A DNA stretch of 64,000 nt from NCBI GenBank assembly GCA_900491605.1, contig UESW01004076.1, positions 503,736 to 567,735 on the forward strand, read 5' to 3'. Both the position numbers and the translations under genes were made by a program. The notes below the pieces were generated by a model. That model worked only from the letters and a program-made list of their open reading frames with translations, did not search any database and had not been told where the DNA came from. This stretch comes from Calamus simplicifolius. Its lineage: Eukaryota; Streptophyta; Magnoliopsida; Arecales; Arecaceae. This document shows, piece by piece, positions 22,961-33,303 of the stretch (the stretch's first letter is position 1; every line of letters starts with the position of its first letter).

Positions 22961-23403
22961 AGAGTTGTTGTTTCTTCTTTTTCTCTTTTCCTTTTGTAAC
23001 CGGCCTCGGGCCAAATTTTGTACTTCAATTCCATCATTAATGGAGAAGAGTTTTTTGTGAAAATGCTTTTGTGCCTTGCCTTGTCTTATTTGTTTCTCTC
23101 TTCCTTTGGGTCAAATATTTTATCATGCAACTAACGACAAGGCAAGCCCGTACCTGTTAATGAGGAGGACCCTTCCTTCTGAGATGTTTTCTGTTTCTGA
23201 GCATTGCGCACATCGATGATGCTGTGGCTGGATCGCAGTCTTAGATTTGCCAACGTTTGGATGCATCTTCGAGAGATACGCTAGCCGCGTGGGAGGTTGC
23301 TTAAGATGCCTTAAGTTGTCGCGGGCTATTTGAAGGGAGATTCGTCCGCACATGATTCTTTCAAAGACTTGAAACGGTCTAAGGGCAACTTAGTTCCGAG
23401 ACC
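22961..23403. other. T2 spacer between antisense gene and tandem repeat
   Basis: Begins with a T-rich stretch that would be the 3' untranslated region of the antisense gene; no AATAAA is seen nearby. The right half resembles the T1 spacer at 8780-8900. No gene is seen. Confidence 0.55.
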
Positions 23404-24770
23404 AACTTGAGGTCTTAATCGACTCGGGGGGCACCTCCATGCCGGAGCCGAGTGGTGTCCCGTGGGCCGCGATGCTAGCGAGCTCCTTTAGAACCACCTC
23501 GAGAGTTTATGTGCCGCCCGAGGGGCGACTCGATCGGGTACAGAGCCTTTAGGGTCTTAACCGACTCGAGGGCACCTCCATGCTGGGGCCGAGTGATGTC
23601 TTGTGGGCCGCAATGCCGGCGAGCTCCTTTAGAACCATCTCGGGGTTTGTGTGCTGTCCGAGGGGTGACTCAACCGGGTACGAAGCCTTTAGGGTCTTAA
23701 CCGACTCGGGGGGCACCTCCGTGTCATGGCCGAGTGGTGTCCCATGGGCCACGATGCCGGTGAGCTCCTTTAAAACCACCTCGGGGGTTTGTGTGCCACC
23801 CGAGAGGCAACTCGATCGGGTACGGAGCCTTTAGGGTCTTAATCGACTTGGGGGCACCTCCGTGCTGGGACCGAGTGGTGTCTCATAGGCCGCGATGCCG
23901 GCGAGCTCCTTTAGAACCATCTCGGGGGTTTGTGTGCCGCCCAAGGGACGACTCAATTGGGTACGAAGCCTTTAGGGTCTTAACCAACTCGGAGGAACCT
24001 CCGTGCCGAGACCGAGTGGTGTCCCATGGGCTGCGATGCCGATGAGCTCCTTTAGAACCACCTCGGGGATTTGTATGCCACCTGAGGGGTGACTCAACCG
24101 AGTACGGAGCCTTTAGGGTCTTAATCGACTTGGGGGCACCTCCGTGCCGGGGCCGAGTGGTGTCCCATGGGTTGCAATGCCGGCGAGCTCCTTTAGAACT
24201 ACCTCGGGGGTTTGTGTGCCGCCCAAGGGGCGACTCGACCAGGTACAAAGCCTTTAGGGTCTTAACCGACTCGGGGGCACCTCCGTGCCGGGGCCGAGTG
24301 GTGTCCCATGGGACGCAATGCCGGCAAGCTCCTTTAGAACCACCTCGGGGGTTTGTGTGCCGCCCGAGGGGCGACTCAATGGGGTACAGAGCCTTTAGGG
24401 TCTTAACCGACTCGGGGGCACCTCCATGCTGGGGCCGAGTGGTGTCCCGTGGGCCGCGATGCCGGCGAGCTCCTTTAGAACCACCTAGGGGGTTTATGTG
24501 CCACCCAAGGGGCGACTCGACTGGGTACGAAGCCTTTAGGGTCTTAACCAACTCGGGGGCACCTCCGTGCTGGGGCCGAGTGGTGTCCCATGGGTCGCGA
24601 TACTGGCGAGCTCCTTTAGAACCACCTTGGAGGTTTGTGTGCCTCCCGAGGGGCGATTCAATCGGGTACGGAGCCTTTAGGGTCTTAACCAACTCGGGGA
24701 AACCTCCGTGCCGGGGCTGAGTGGTGTCCCGTAGGCCGCGATGCCGGCGAGCTCCTTTTCTGACACAAGG
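23404..24770 (-). repeat. Tandem repeat, about 10 units of 141 bp, in T2
   Basis: GCCGAGTGGTGTCCCATGGG or a variant recurs near 23451, 23590, 23735, 23876, 24018, 24157, 24299, 24440, 24581 and 24722. Same place and unit length as in T1, but with T2-specific wording (GTGGGCC instead of GTTAGCC; TTTAGAACC instead of TTTTGAACC). 141 is 47 codons, so one minus frame stays open for 316 codons (24833-23883); there is no sign that it is translated. Confidence 0.93.
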
Positions 24771-24829
24771 GAGAGTAGGCCGTGATGCTAGAAGGGACCC
24801 TTTTATTACTCGTGCTCTGAGAGGATACA

Positions 24830-26814
24830 TCATTGATAATATTGGCGGAGGTTATCCATGTTCCAGGTACGTGGAATGGGTCGTCCATCGAGTTCTTCTA
24901 GTCTGTATGCTCCCCGATGGAGTGTCTCGGTGACGCGATAAGGACCCTCCCAGTTGGGGGACAGTTTGCCCCCCTCCGTAGGCTTGGATATCTCAGCCTT
25001 TCTCAAAACCAGATCTCCATGGCGAAAGACCTTGGGACGGACCCGGGCATTGTAGTATTTGGTTACTCACTGGCGGAAGGTCGCCATGCGTAGCCTCGCC
25101 CAGTCATGCACCTCGACGATGAAGTCCAGGTTGGCTCGTATCAGTGTGGAATTGTTTTCTTCATTGAAGGACTCCACATGCAGACTGGGCAATCCGATCT
25201 CAACAGGGATGATAGCTTCAGATCCAAAGACGAGACTGAAGGGAGTCTCGCCCGTCGGGGCTATGGGGGTCGTATGGTAAGCCCATATTACATGGGGAGC
25301 TCCTCCACCCATCGACCCTTTGATCCATCTAGCCAAGTCCTGAGCCCTTTGAGAATGGTGCGGTTCATGACCTCGGCCTCTCCGTTGGTCTGGGGGTGGC
25401 CGACAGAGGTGAATCGATGGAGAATACCCAGCTCGACGCAGAAAGCCTTGAATGCATCATTGTTGAACTGGCGGCCATTGTCCGTGATGAGAGTATGAGG
25501 TAGGCCAAAGCGGTATATGATCGACTTCCAAAAGAAGGCTTTGACTTTACTCTTGGTGATCTTAGCCAGCGCCTCGACCTTGACCCACTTGGTGAAGTTG
25601 TCGATGGCTACTAGTAAGAATCTCCGCTATCCCGAAGCTAGGAGGAATGGCCCAAGGATGTCCATTCTCCATTGAGCGAAGGGCCAAGGAGCCGAAAGCG
25701 GGCTTAGTGGGGTAGACGACTGATGTTGGATGTGTGCATGGTGCTGGCAACCATCGCACTTCTGAAATAGTTTGGCAGCATCCTCCCTCATGGTAGGCTA
25801 GAAATATCCCTGATGGAGGGCCTTCTGGGCCAGGGACTTCCCCCATGTGATTTCCGCGGATGCCTTCATGGATTTCTCTAAGGATGTAGTTGGCGTCGGC
25901 GGGTCCTATGCATTTGAGCAGGGAGTAGGAGAATGACCTCCTGTATAGACGTCCGTCTAGGAGGACGAATTTGGAGGCTCTCCACTTGAGCAGCCTGGCT
26001 TCGTTGTGATCGTCGGGGAGGGTGCCATCAGTGAGATAGCGGACGTAGGCATCCATCCATGTTGGCTCTTGGGTGAGCGATAGGACTTCCTCGCCATCTT
26101 CTATGCTGGGCCTTTCTAGATATTCGATGTAGGCGTCTCTTGCGATGCCTTCGGTGGAGGTAGCCAGGCGGAAAAGGATGGAGGCCTTGGCGTTCTCGCT
26201 CCGAGAAATGTAACTGATGCTGAAATAAGCTAACGGAGAGACCAAGAGCCGAACCTTGCCCAGGTATTGAGTCATAGCAGGGTCACGTGCCTTGTACTCT
26301 CCGTTGATTTGTCCAGAGACGAATTGCGAGTTAGTGAAAGCTCTAAGACGCCTTATTCCGAACTCTTGGGCTAGCCTCAATCTTGCCAGCAGGGCCTCGT
26401 ACTCGGCTTGGTTATTGGTGGCTTTGAATAGAAAACGCAGGGCACATTCTGCCCTTTCTCCACTTGGTCCGAAAAGAATGAGGCCGGTGCCACTTTCCTG
26501 AGAGTTCGATGCGCCGTCCACATGAAGGATCCAGGTTTCTCCATCATCGCTCAGCTCGGGCTCATGCTGCTCCGCAGAAACCTCCTCGGTCGCCTCATCC
26601 ACCCAAGTGCACTCGACTAGAAAATCGGCCAGGACTTGGGACTTTAGAGCTGGCCGTGCTTGGAAGGAAAGGTCGAACTCTCCTAGCTTGATGGCCCACT
26701 TAGCGAGTCAGCCCAAGGTATCCGGACGGGCCAGGATGGCTCGAAGGGGCTGGTCCGTGAGCACCACAATGGGATGGGCTTGAAATATGGGCGGAGACGC
26801 CGAGCGGAGATAAC
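24830..26814 (-). pseudogene. pol: T2 second RNase H and integrase (broken)
   Basis: The frame 26602-25562 begins in the linker and carries the plant-type second RNase H: WILHVDGASN, ATNNQAEYEALL, RAFTNSQFVSGQ (Asn where T1 has Asp). It then runs through PTWMDAYVRYLTDGTLP into the integrase zinc region in a shifted frame. The integrase core is out of frame near 25560; the later block VIWAYHTTPIAPTGETPFS is at 25336-25067. The C-terminus DNLRQYYQ ends with TGA at 24830-24832. The Asp-to-Asn change would hit a conserved acidic position of RNase H. Confidence 0.85.
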
Positions 26815-28540
26815 TGTTAGAAATTTAGGGGTCTAATACTAAAGATATGCAGCGAAAAAATAACCTAAATCCCCATAAGGATCCATGTTTTAATTAAATT
26901 GATTAGGAAAAGAGAATCGTACCTTATGTGAGTAATTTTGATGAGACAGATCTTTAGGCACTGCGAAACCATAACTCTCTCTACGGTATCCACACGAATG
27001 ACCACTTCACAATGAGACTCGGTGTGCTAGCACTCTCTAGAACTCTTCTAGATCAGTTCAGGAATAATCTCACTAAAAGGCTCTCGTATATTTTGGTACG
27101 CAGAGTTTCTCTACAAATCCAATGTTGATGGCAAGCGTTGTCTATATCGGATGAGAGCAACAACGTCTATTTATAATGAAAATATCCTATTCCAAGAAAA
27201 GAATATTCTCATTAATAGGACTCTTAGGATTCCTAAAAGACACGTCTTCTCATTAATGGGACTCCTAATATGATTAGGATTCCTAAAAGACACATCTTCT
27301 CATTAATAGGACTCCTAATCTAATTAGGATTCTTAAAAGACACGACTTATTAATGGGACTCCTAATCTGATTAAGATTCCTAAAAGATACGTATTCTCAT
27401 TAATGGGACTCCTAATCTGATTAGGATTTCTAAAAGACACGTCTTCTCATTAATGGAACTCCTAATCTGATTAGGATTCCTAAAAGACACAATAGTGAAG
27501 ATTATTATTTATTATATTTATTAATCTTAAATACTTAAGAATAACAAATATATAAATAATTTTTGCTAGGTTTATATAAATTAAACCCATAACCCATACG
27601 CATCATTCCTTGTGTGCGACCCTGTAGGTTCACTCAATGTTGGTAGTAGCACTAAAACCCTTTCCGGCCCACAAGACATAATTGGTCTCTAGCAAGACAT
27701 TATGTCTACCCAAATTGAGTGAAGATCATCGATCCGACTTTACCTAGTAAATATCAATTATCTAGTTCCTTTGTCACACGATATTTAGTGATTAAGTATG
27801 GGCATAGATCACATCACTCATAGATTATTTAATCATAAGTTTTCTTAATTCCAGAGTTTGACTGAATAAACCAAATGTTACTGATAACTTTTATCAATTC
27901 ATTTGGGCATGGCCATATACTTTTCTCAGTCTCACTCTTCAAGAGGGCCCAAAATATCTCTCTCAAATTAATGAGAGGGAGAAATTCCTTTACGAACACT
28001 CATATCCCTCAACGTAGTTTATTCCATATCCAATCACAGTCTTATGATCATCTGGTTAAAGATGATGAAGAGCCATATCAAAATATGAAATCCACTATGT
28101 AGGGATACATAGTGTTATCAGGTCAAAGGACTAAAAAAACAACATGAAGAGAAGTATTCATAATAGAATCCATATGATACTCTCATGGTGGGTCGATCCA
28201 ATACAATGTACTTTTACATGTATCTATGTGTTGACTTGATATCTCATATCCATGACCAGTAAAACGTGATCATCAATCAACCACATACTAATCTTACTTC
28301 ATTATCGTTCCATATAATGAATGATTAGGGATAATTTAGAATAGTATTCTTATCACCTTATAGTTTCACTATTTAAGTCACATACTTAAATGATATAAGG
28401 AAGAATAAACTATTCAAGGAAACCTTTTTATCACATTAGAAGAGCATAAATAATAACATGATAAATAAATGGTTTATTAAATAAAGATGAAACCATAAAT
28501 GATAGCAAATATCCTGATGGCCTAGGGCACATCACCAGCA
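26815..28540 (-). mobile_element. Solo LTR of a copia-like element inside T2 pol
   Basis: Ends TGTTAGAAATTT (plus-strand left) and CACCAGCA (right). It is flanked by the 5-bp duplication ATAAC at 26810-26814 and 28541-28545, and it splits T2 pol between reverse transcriptase/RNase H and the second RNase H. There is no coding capacity, no primer site and no second LTR, so a single recombined LTR is the best reading. Minus orientation is inferred from a TATAAATAG box on that strand (complement of CTATTTATA near 27168) and the CCTAAATTTCTAACA-style end. An internal repeat lies at 27207-27493. Confidence 0.85.
27207..27493. repeat. Six units of about 49 bp in the solo LTR
   Basis: Each unit reads roughly TCTCATTAATGGGACTCCTA followed by ATCTGATTAGGATTCCTAAA and AGACACG. 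Starts near 27207, 27248 (short first unit), 27298, 27347, 27395 and 27445. Confidence 0.88.
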
Positions 28541-29750
28541 ATAACCAGGGCGAAGATGATTTTCTCTGTCTTAGAGTACCTGACCTCTGCGTTGTGAAGT
28601 ACCTTGCTCACGTAATAGATAGGCCTCTGGGTTCCGTCGGCGTTAAGATGCACCAAGACTGAGCTAACAGCCTCGGGAGAGGCGGCGAGGTAGAGAAAAA
28701 GACTCTCCCCGTCCCTTGGCTTGGATAGGAGCAGCAGAGAAGACAAAAATGCCTTCAGTCCGTCAAAGGCTTTCTGGCAGTCGTCCGTCCATTCGAAGCT
28801 GTTCACTTTTCGCAGGGCCTTGAAGAAGGACAAGCACCTCTCGGCTAATTTGGAGAGGAAACGACTTAAAGCCGTCACCCTCCCCATTAGTCGTTGCACT
28901 TCCTTCTTGCTGGATGGTGGCCTCATGTCGAGGATGGCACTGATCTTCTCTGGGTTTGCCTCAATCCCCCGCTGAGTCACCATAAAACCCAGAAACTTGC
29001 CTGCCATGACCCCAAAGGCACACTTCTTGGGATTCAACTTAACCTAGAAGCAGCGGAGGTTGTTGAAGATTTTCTCAAGGTCGGAGACGTGGTTGGAGGC
29101 ACAAGTGCTTTTTGTCAGCATGTCGTCCACATAGACCTCCATGTTCTGGCCCAGCTGGTCCTAAAAAACTTTGTTCATCAATCTCTGATAGGTTGCCCCC
29201 GCGTTCTTGAGATCGAAGGGCATCATTTTGTAACAATAAATACCTTTTATGTCACAAAGGAGGTGTGCTCTTCGTCGCTGGGGTCCATCCTTATTTAGTT
29301 ATATCCAGAGAAGGCGTCCATGAAGCTGAGGAGCTCGTGACTGGAGGTGGAATCCACTAGCTGGTCTATCCTAGGCAGGGGAAAACTATCTTTGGACACG
29401 CTTTGTTGAGGTCAGTGAAGTCGATGCAGATTCTCCAGCTGTCGTTTGCCTTTCACACCATGACCACATTAGCCAGCCAGCTAGGGTAATGCGCTTCTCG
29501 GATATGGCCGGCACCGAGAAGCTTGTTGGCCTCCTCATCGATAGCTTTTTGCCACTCAGGAGCGAAGCTTCTCTTCCTTTGGTGGACTGGACGGTGTTTT
29601 GGATCGATATTGAGCTTATGGGTGATCACCTCTGGAGGGATGCCAGGCATGTCAGACGCTGACCATGCGAAGATGTCCGAGTTAGCCCACAGGAAGGTTA
29701 GGAGGCGATCATGGTCTTCCGAGGGAAGGAGTCCGCAGACACGCATGGTC
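28541..29750 (-). pseudogene. pol: T2 reverse transcriptase and first RNase H (broken)
   Basis: Reading leftward: DNPGIPPEVITHKLNID-type linker, SWLANVVMV then a stop, the conserved FSGYN block, catalytic YVDD at 29122-29133, LNPKKCAFGVMAGKFLGF, FEWTDDCQKAFDGLK and PIYYVSKVLHNAEVRYSKTE, ending in ALVIAG at the nested LTR. The frames are 29746-29453 and 29037-28522, with stops and shifts between. The target duplication of the solo LTR interrupts the RNase H end, so the domain was split by that insertion. Confidence 0.88.
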
Positions 29751-30460
29751 TTGCCGGATCGTCCCTGAGGGGAAAGGTTAGGAGGTGCTCGGTCGGCTCT
29801 ACCCCCTGCCGGACTCCCTAGGATCGGGCGCCTCTGGGACTGACACTGCCTCCAAAGGACTTGACGCTGTGTGATAGCAGGGCAGGACTAAGCCAACCTC
29901 ACCCTTCATCTCCCCGACACCTTCGCTAGTAGGGAACTGCACCAGTAGGCGCCGGGTGGAGATAATCGCATCCAATAGATTTAAACCCGGTCGTCCGAGG
30001 ATGGCGTTGTATGCCAAGGGAACTCGTACGACCAGGAACTTCATGATGACCGTGCTTTGGCGTGGCGGTGTCCCGGCTGTCATAGGCAGGGATATCTCAC
30101 CCTCAACCCTTACTGAATCCCCCGTGAATCCGACCAAAGGGGTTGCCACATGCTGAAGAGAGTCAAGGGACAATCCCATCCGAACAAGGCGTCATAGGTA
30201 AGGATGTCAGCTGAGCTACCACTATCAACTAATATCCTCTTTACAGGGTGCTTGGTGATCGTCATAGAGACAGCGACGCCTTCATTATTTACATTCTCAA
30301 CATTTTCCAGTCCCCGCCCGAGAACTACATTACCCGGTATCCCCTCCCCTCTCGGCCGCTTAGATGAGAGAGCCGCTCCCCAAGATACCATCCCGACCGC
30401 GCGCTCCGTGGGAGTATTATCAACAGCAGCCTGAATGGGTGGGGGCCCCATAAGCGCCGG
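29751..30460 (-). pseudogene. pol: T2 protease region (broken)
   Basis: The VDSGS active site at about 30215-30229 is followed by ADILTYDALF. After a frameshift near 30170, GDSVRVEGEISLP and LAYNAILGRPGLNLL continue in the frame 30179-29799. The protease would cleave the Gag-Pol precursor in the particle. The shift near 30170 breaks the product. Confidence 0.86.
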
Positions 30461-31953
30461 CAGTGGTTGTGGCGCCTTCTGAACATACTTACCGAGGTAG
30501 CCCCGCTGGATGAGCTCCTCAATGGCACGCTTCAGGCTGAAGCAGCTGTCAGTGTCGTGGCCGTAATCCCGATGGAATCGGCAATAACGGGTCTTGTCAC
30601 GGGAGGACCTTTCTTCATATGAGGAGGGCTCTGGAGATAAGGTTCACCCTCGATCTCTATAAGGATGTGAGATCAATGGGCGAGAAGGGGCGTGAGCTTG
30701 CTCTCATCAGGGATGGGGCTTCGACGCCTGTTGTCGGATCGGCGAGGCGGGTCGGACCGCCAATGGAGAGGGGGTCCACTCGGCTCGGGGCGAGCAAGCT
30801 TGCGGCTGGAACTCCTTAAGGATTCCCGGCGGGTGAGGTCGGCCTCATCCGCACGGATGTATTTCTTAGCCCGGAGGAGGAGGTCAGAGTAGAAACTCGA
30901 GGGCTTCTTGTCTAGAGAGAAAGTGAAGCGGGACGGGAGGAGCCCCCGCTTTAGCGCCAGCGTCGCCACCGCGTCATCTAGATGGTAGACTTCAAGGGAA
31001 GCAGTCTTGAACCGGGACACAAAGTCCCGCAGCGACTCCCCCTCCTTCTGGCGCACGGAGAAGAGGCTGTCTACAACCCTTGGGATCCGCCGGCAGGCAT
31101 CAAAATGTGCTAGAAAGGTCCTTTCAAGCTTTCGAAAGGAGTCGATGCTATGAGGGGGCAGGCGCGAGTGCCAAGCGCAAGCAGCCTTTCGTAGAGTAGC
31201 AGGGAAAGCCTTGCAGAGAAGGGCGTCCGCAGCACCCTGGAATTGCATCATGGCTTTATAACTCTCGAGGTGGTCGAGAGGATCCATTGTACCATCGTAC
31301 AGATCTATCTGGGGGAAACGGAATCTAGAGGGAACGGGCTCCTCCAGTATTCGGCGGGTATAGGGAGGACGGGTGTCAAACTCCTCCTCCGACTGATTGT
31401 TGATCTTCCTGGCAAGCTCATCTAGCCACCGATTGTACTCATCCAGGCGCTCCTCCACCTGGCGGCTGATCATCGGGGCCCTCCGAGACGGCTCGAAGGA
31501 GGAAGAAGAAGAAGAAGGAGAAGGACGCGGAAGGTGGGACTTTCGCTTTGGTTCCTCCTGGTGGTGCGGCTCTGAAGGGAACTTGCTCGGGCCATAATCA
31601 GGAGACCATGGCTGCTTGGGAGGCTCACGGCGAGGCTTCCTAGGGGAAGCCTGATGACGACCGGCCTCTCACTGGGGAGAGCCTCCCCTTGCGGACTGCT
31701 GACTGGTAGGGGGAGCGGTCTGGTGCTGGGTGGCCACAGACTGCTGCTGCTGGAGCCCATGGACCATGGCAGTGAGAGTCTGGACTTGTTGAGTAAGAGC
31801 TGCCAACTGATCTGCAGCCGGGGCAGCCGCATCTAGTGGCGAACAAGGGATGGGAGGATCGACAGCAGGGGGATTAGCCTCCTGCTGCCTAGCCAGCGGG
31901 GGAAGCCCCACCGGACAACTGATGGAAGCATCTTGAGCACGTGTTACCACCAT
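30461..31953 (-). pseudogene. gag: T2 gag (nearly whole, frameshifted)
   Basis: ATG at 31951-31953, with MVVTRAQDASISC. A glutamine-rich N-terminal segment with LTQQVQTLTAMV (a short coiled coil) is followed by a break near 31670. The main Gag domain in frame 31473-30673 has YDGTMDPLDHLESYK and FRKLERTFLAHF, the usual Retrotrans_gag signature, then an Arg/Ser/Pro-rich basic tail. The nucleocapsid segment YCRFHRDYGHDTDSC near 30560 is intact here. The gag start lies 84 bases inside the primer-binding site. Confidence 0.87.
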
Positions 31954-32036
31954 GCCTCGATGAAGGAAGACGAGGGGGTAGGAGTTCGCTGCTAGGTATC
32001 ACAGATGACTAAGTAGGTGCCCTCAACGTTCTATCC

Positions 32037-32055
32037 CCCTTCCTGGCGCGTCAAT
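32037..32055 (-). other. T2 primer-binding site
   Basis: Minus strand TTGACGCGCCAGGAAGGGG, one base from the 5' LTR. One mismatch to the T1 site (TTGGCGCGCC). Confidence 0.8.
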
Positions 32056-32056
32056 C

Positions 32057-33298
32057 TGATGACGCCTGATCACCTATCTTGAACGTTGGAAGGAGAGAGC
32101 TACTTAATCCTCGAACCAACGCCTGATCGGATGGCCTGCAAAAAAGTCCCAAGACCGAAGGGGTGCTTCGGTGGGGACCCTCTGATGCTCAAGTCAGCAA
32201 CCGAGGTCACAGCTGAGGACGAGCTCAGGTGAGCTCTTCTTTGGGTGAAAAGAGTCCTCAGAAAGGGGGAATCCCTCTCTGGGTATCAAGGTAGCGAATG
32301 TATGAGATTATGTATCGGGTTCTTGAGTGGACCTACCCTTTTATAGATGGTTAACACCTGCACGACCACGTGAAGTTTCGTGAGAAAGGAGTGTCCGCGG
32401 GGTTCGTGGGGGTTGCGTGAATCTGGGCCGGTTGGTGGGTCCTATCCCATCGAAGAGGAAAAAAATGACGGTTGGTGAGCTACATCCCATCAGTCAGTGG
32501 GGCTAACAGGTAGTTAGGTCTGGTCCCATCGAAAGCATGGCCAGTGGGTAGTTGGACCTGGTGGTGTTAGACGGCGCAGGCCAAAAAGATGGCGGTTGGA
32601 ACTGCCAGGACCGTCCTGGGGCCGACTTGGGAAAGTCGGGACCGCCTTGACTCTCCTGAGGACGCCGAGGCCGAGCGGAGCCGACCAGGGATGGTCAGAG
32701 CCGACTCAGCCGACCTGAAGATGCCGGGGTCGAGCGGGGCTGACCAGGGATGGTCGGGGCCGGCTCGGCCGGCTTGGAGATGCCGGGGCCGAGCGGAGCC
32801 GACCAGGGATGGTCGGGGCCGACTCGGCCGACTTGGAGATGCCGGGGCCGAGCGGGGCCGACCAGGAATGGTATGGGCCAACTCGGCCGACTTGGAGATG
32901 TCGGGGCCGACCAGGGATGGTCGAGGCCGACTCGGCCGACTTGAAGATGCCGGGGCCGAGCGGGGCCGACCAGGGAAGGTCGAGGCCGACTCGGCCAACT
33001 TGGAGGTGCCGGGCCAGAGCGGGGCCGACTTGGGAAAGTTGGGACCGACTCGGCCGACTTGGAGGTGCCGGGACCGAGCGGGGCCGACTTGGAAAAGTCG
33101 GGGCCAACTCGGCCGACTTGGAGGTACCGGAACTGAGCGGAGCCGGCTTGGGAAAGTCAGGACCGACTCGACCAACTTGGAGGTGCCGGGACCGAGCGGG
33201 GCCTACTTGGGAAAGTCAGGGCCGACTTGGAGGTGTCGGGGCTGCCTTAAACTTTTGATTTTACCATGATTGCCTTCGTGACTATATCAGCCACATCA
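32057..33298 (-). repeat. T2 5' LTR (1242 bp), with minisatellite 32650-33240
   Basis: Ends TGATGACGCC and CCACATCA on the plus strand; target duplication AAAAT at 33299-33303. About 10 units of the 60-bp repeat. The two LTRs of T2 differ in repeat number as well as in point changes. Confidence 0.95.
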
Positions 33299-33303
33299 AA
33301 AAT

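Larger units (their letters stand above)
18709..33298 (-). mobile_element. Tat-type Ty3/gypsy element T2, complete LTR to LTR
   Basis: Minus-strand element of 14.6 kb including a 1.7-kb nested solo LTR. LTRs are 18709-19884 (3') and 32057-33298 (5'). The target duplication AAAAT is at 18704-18708 and 33299-33303. From the 5' end (right): primer-binding site, gag, protease, reverse transcriptase, RNase H, second RNase H, integrase, a 141-bp tandem repeat, an antisense gene on the plus strand, a polypurine tract and the 3' LTR. Matching target duplications and both LTRs make the boundaries firm. Frameshifts and the nested LTR make it non-functional. Confidence 0.95.

Noticed and set aside
22301..23014. 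237-codon minus-strand frame opposite the antisense gene
   Set aside because: Shadow of the Ala/Glu-rich coiled-coil exon on the plus strand; Leu/Ser-rich composition follows from the reverse complement.
23883..24833. 316-codon minus-strand frame
   Set aside because: It is the translated 141-bp array of T2. Open because 141 divides by three; no conserved start and no related protein is known to me.
27875..28102. 75-codon plus-strand frame in the solo LTR
   Set aside because: No recognised content, lies in an LTR, and codon pattern is unremarkable.
32567..33269. Long frames of 149-226 codons on both strands in T2's 5' LTR
   Set aside because: Minisatellite translation, repeated in the other LTR.
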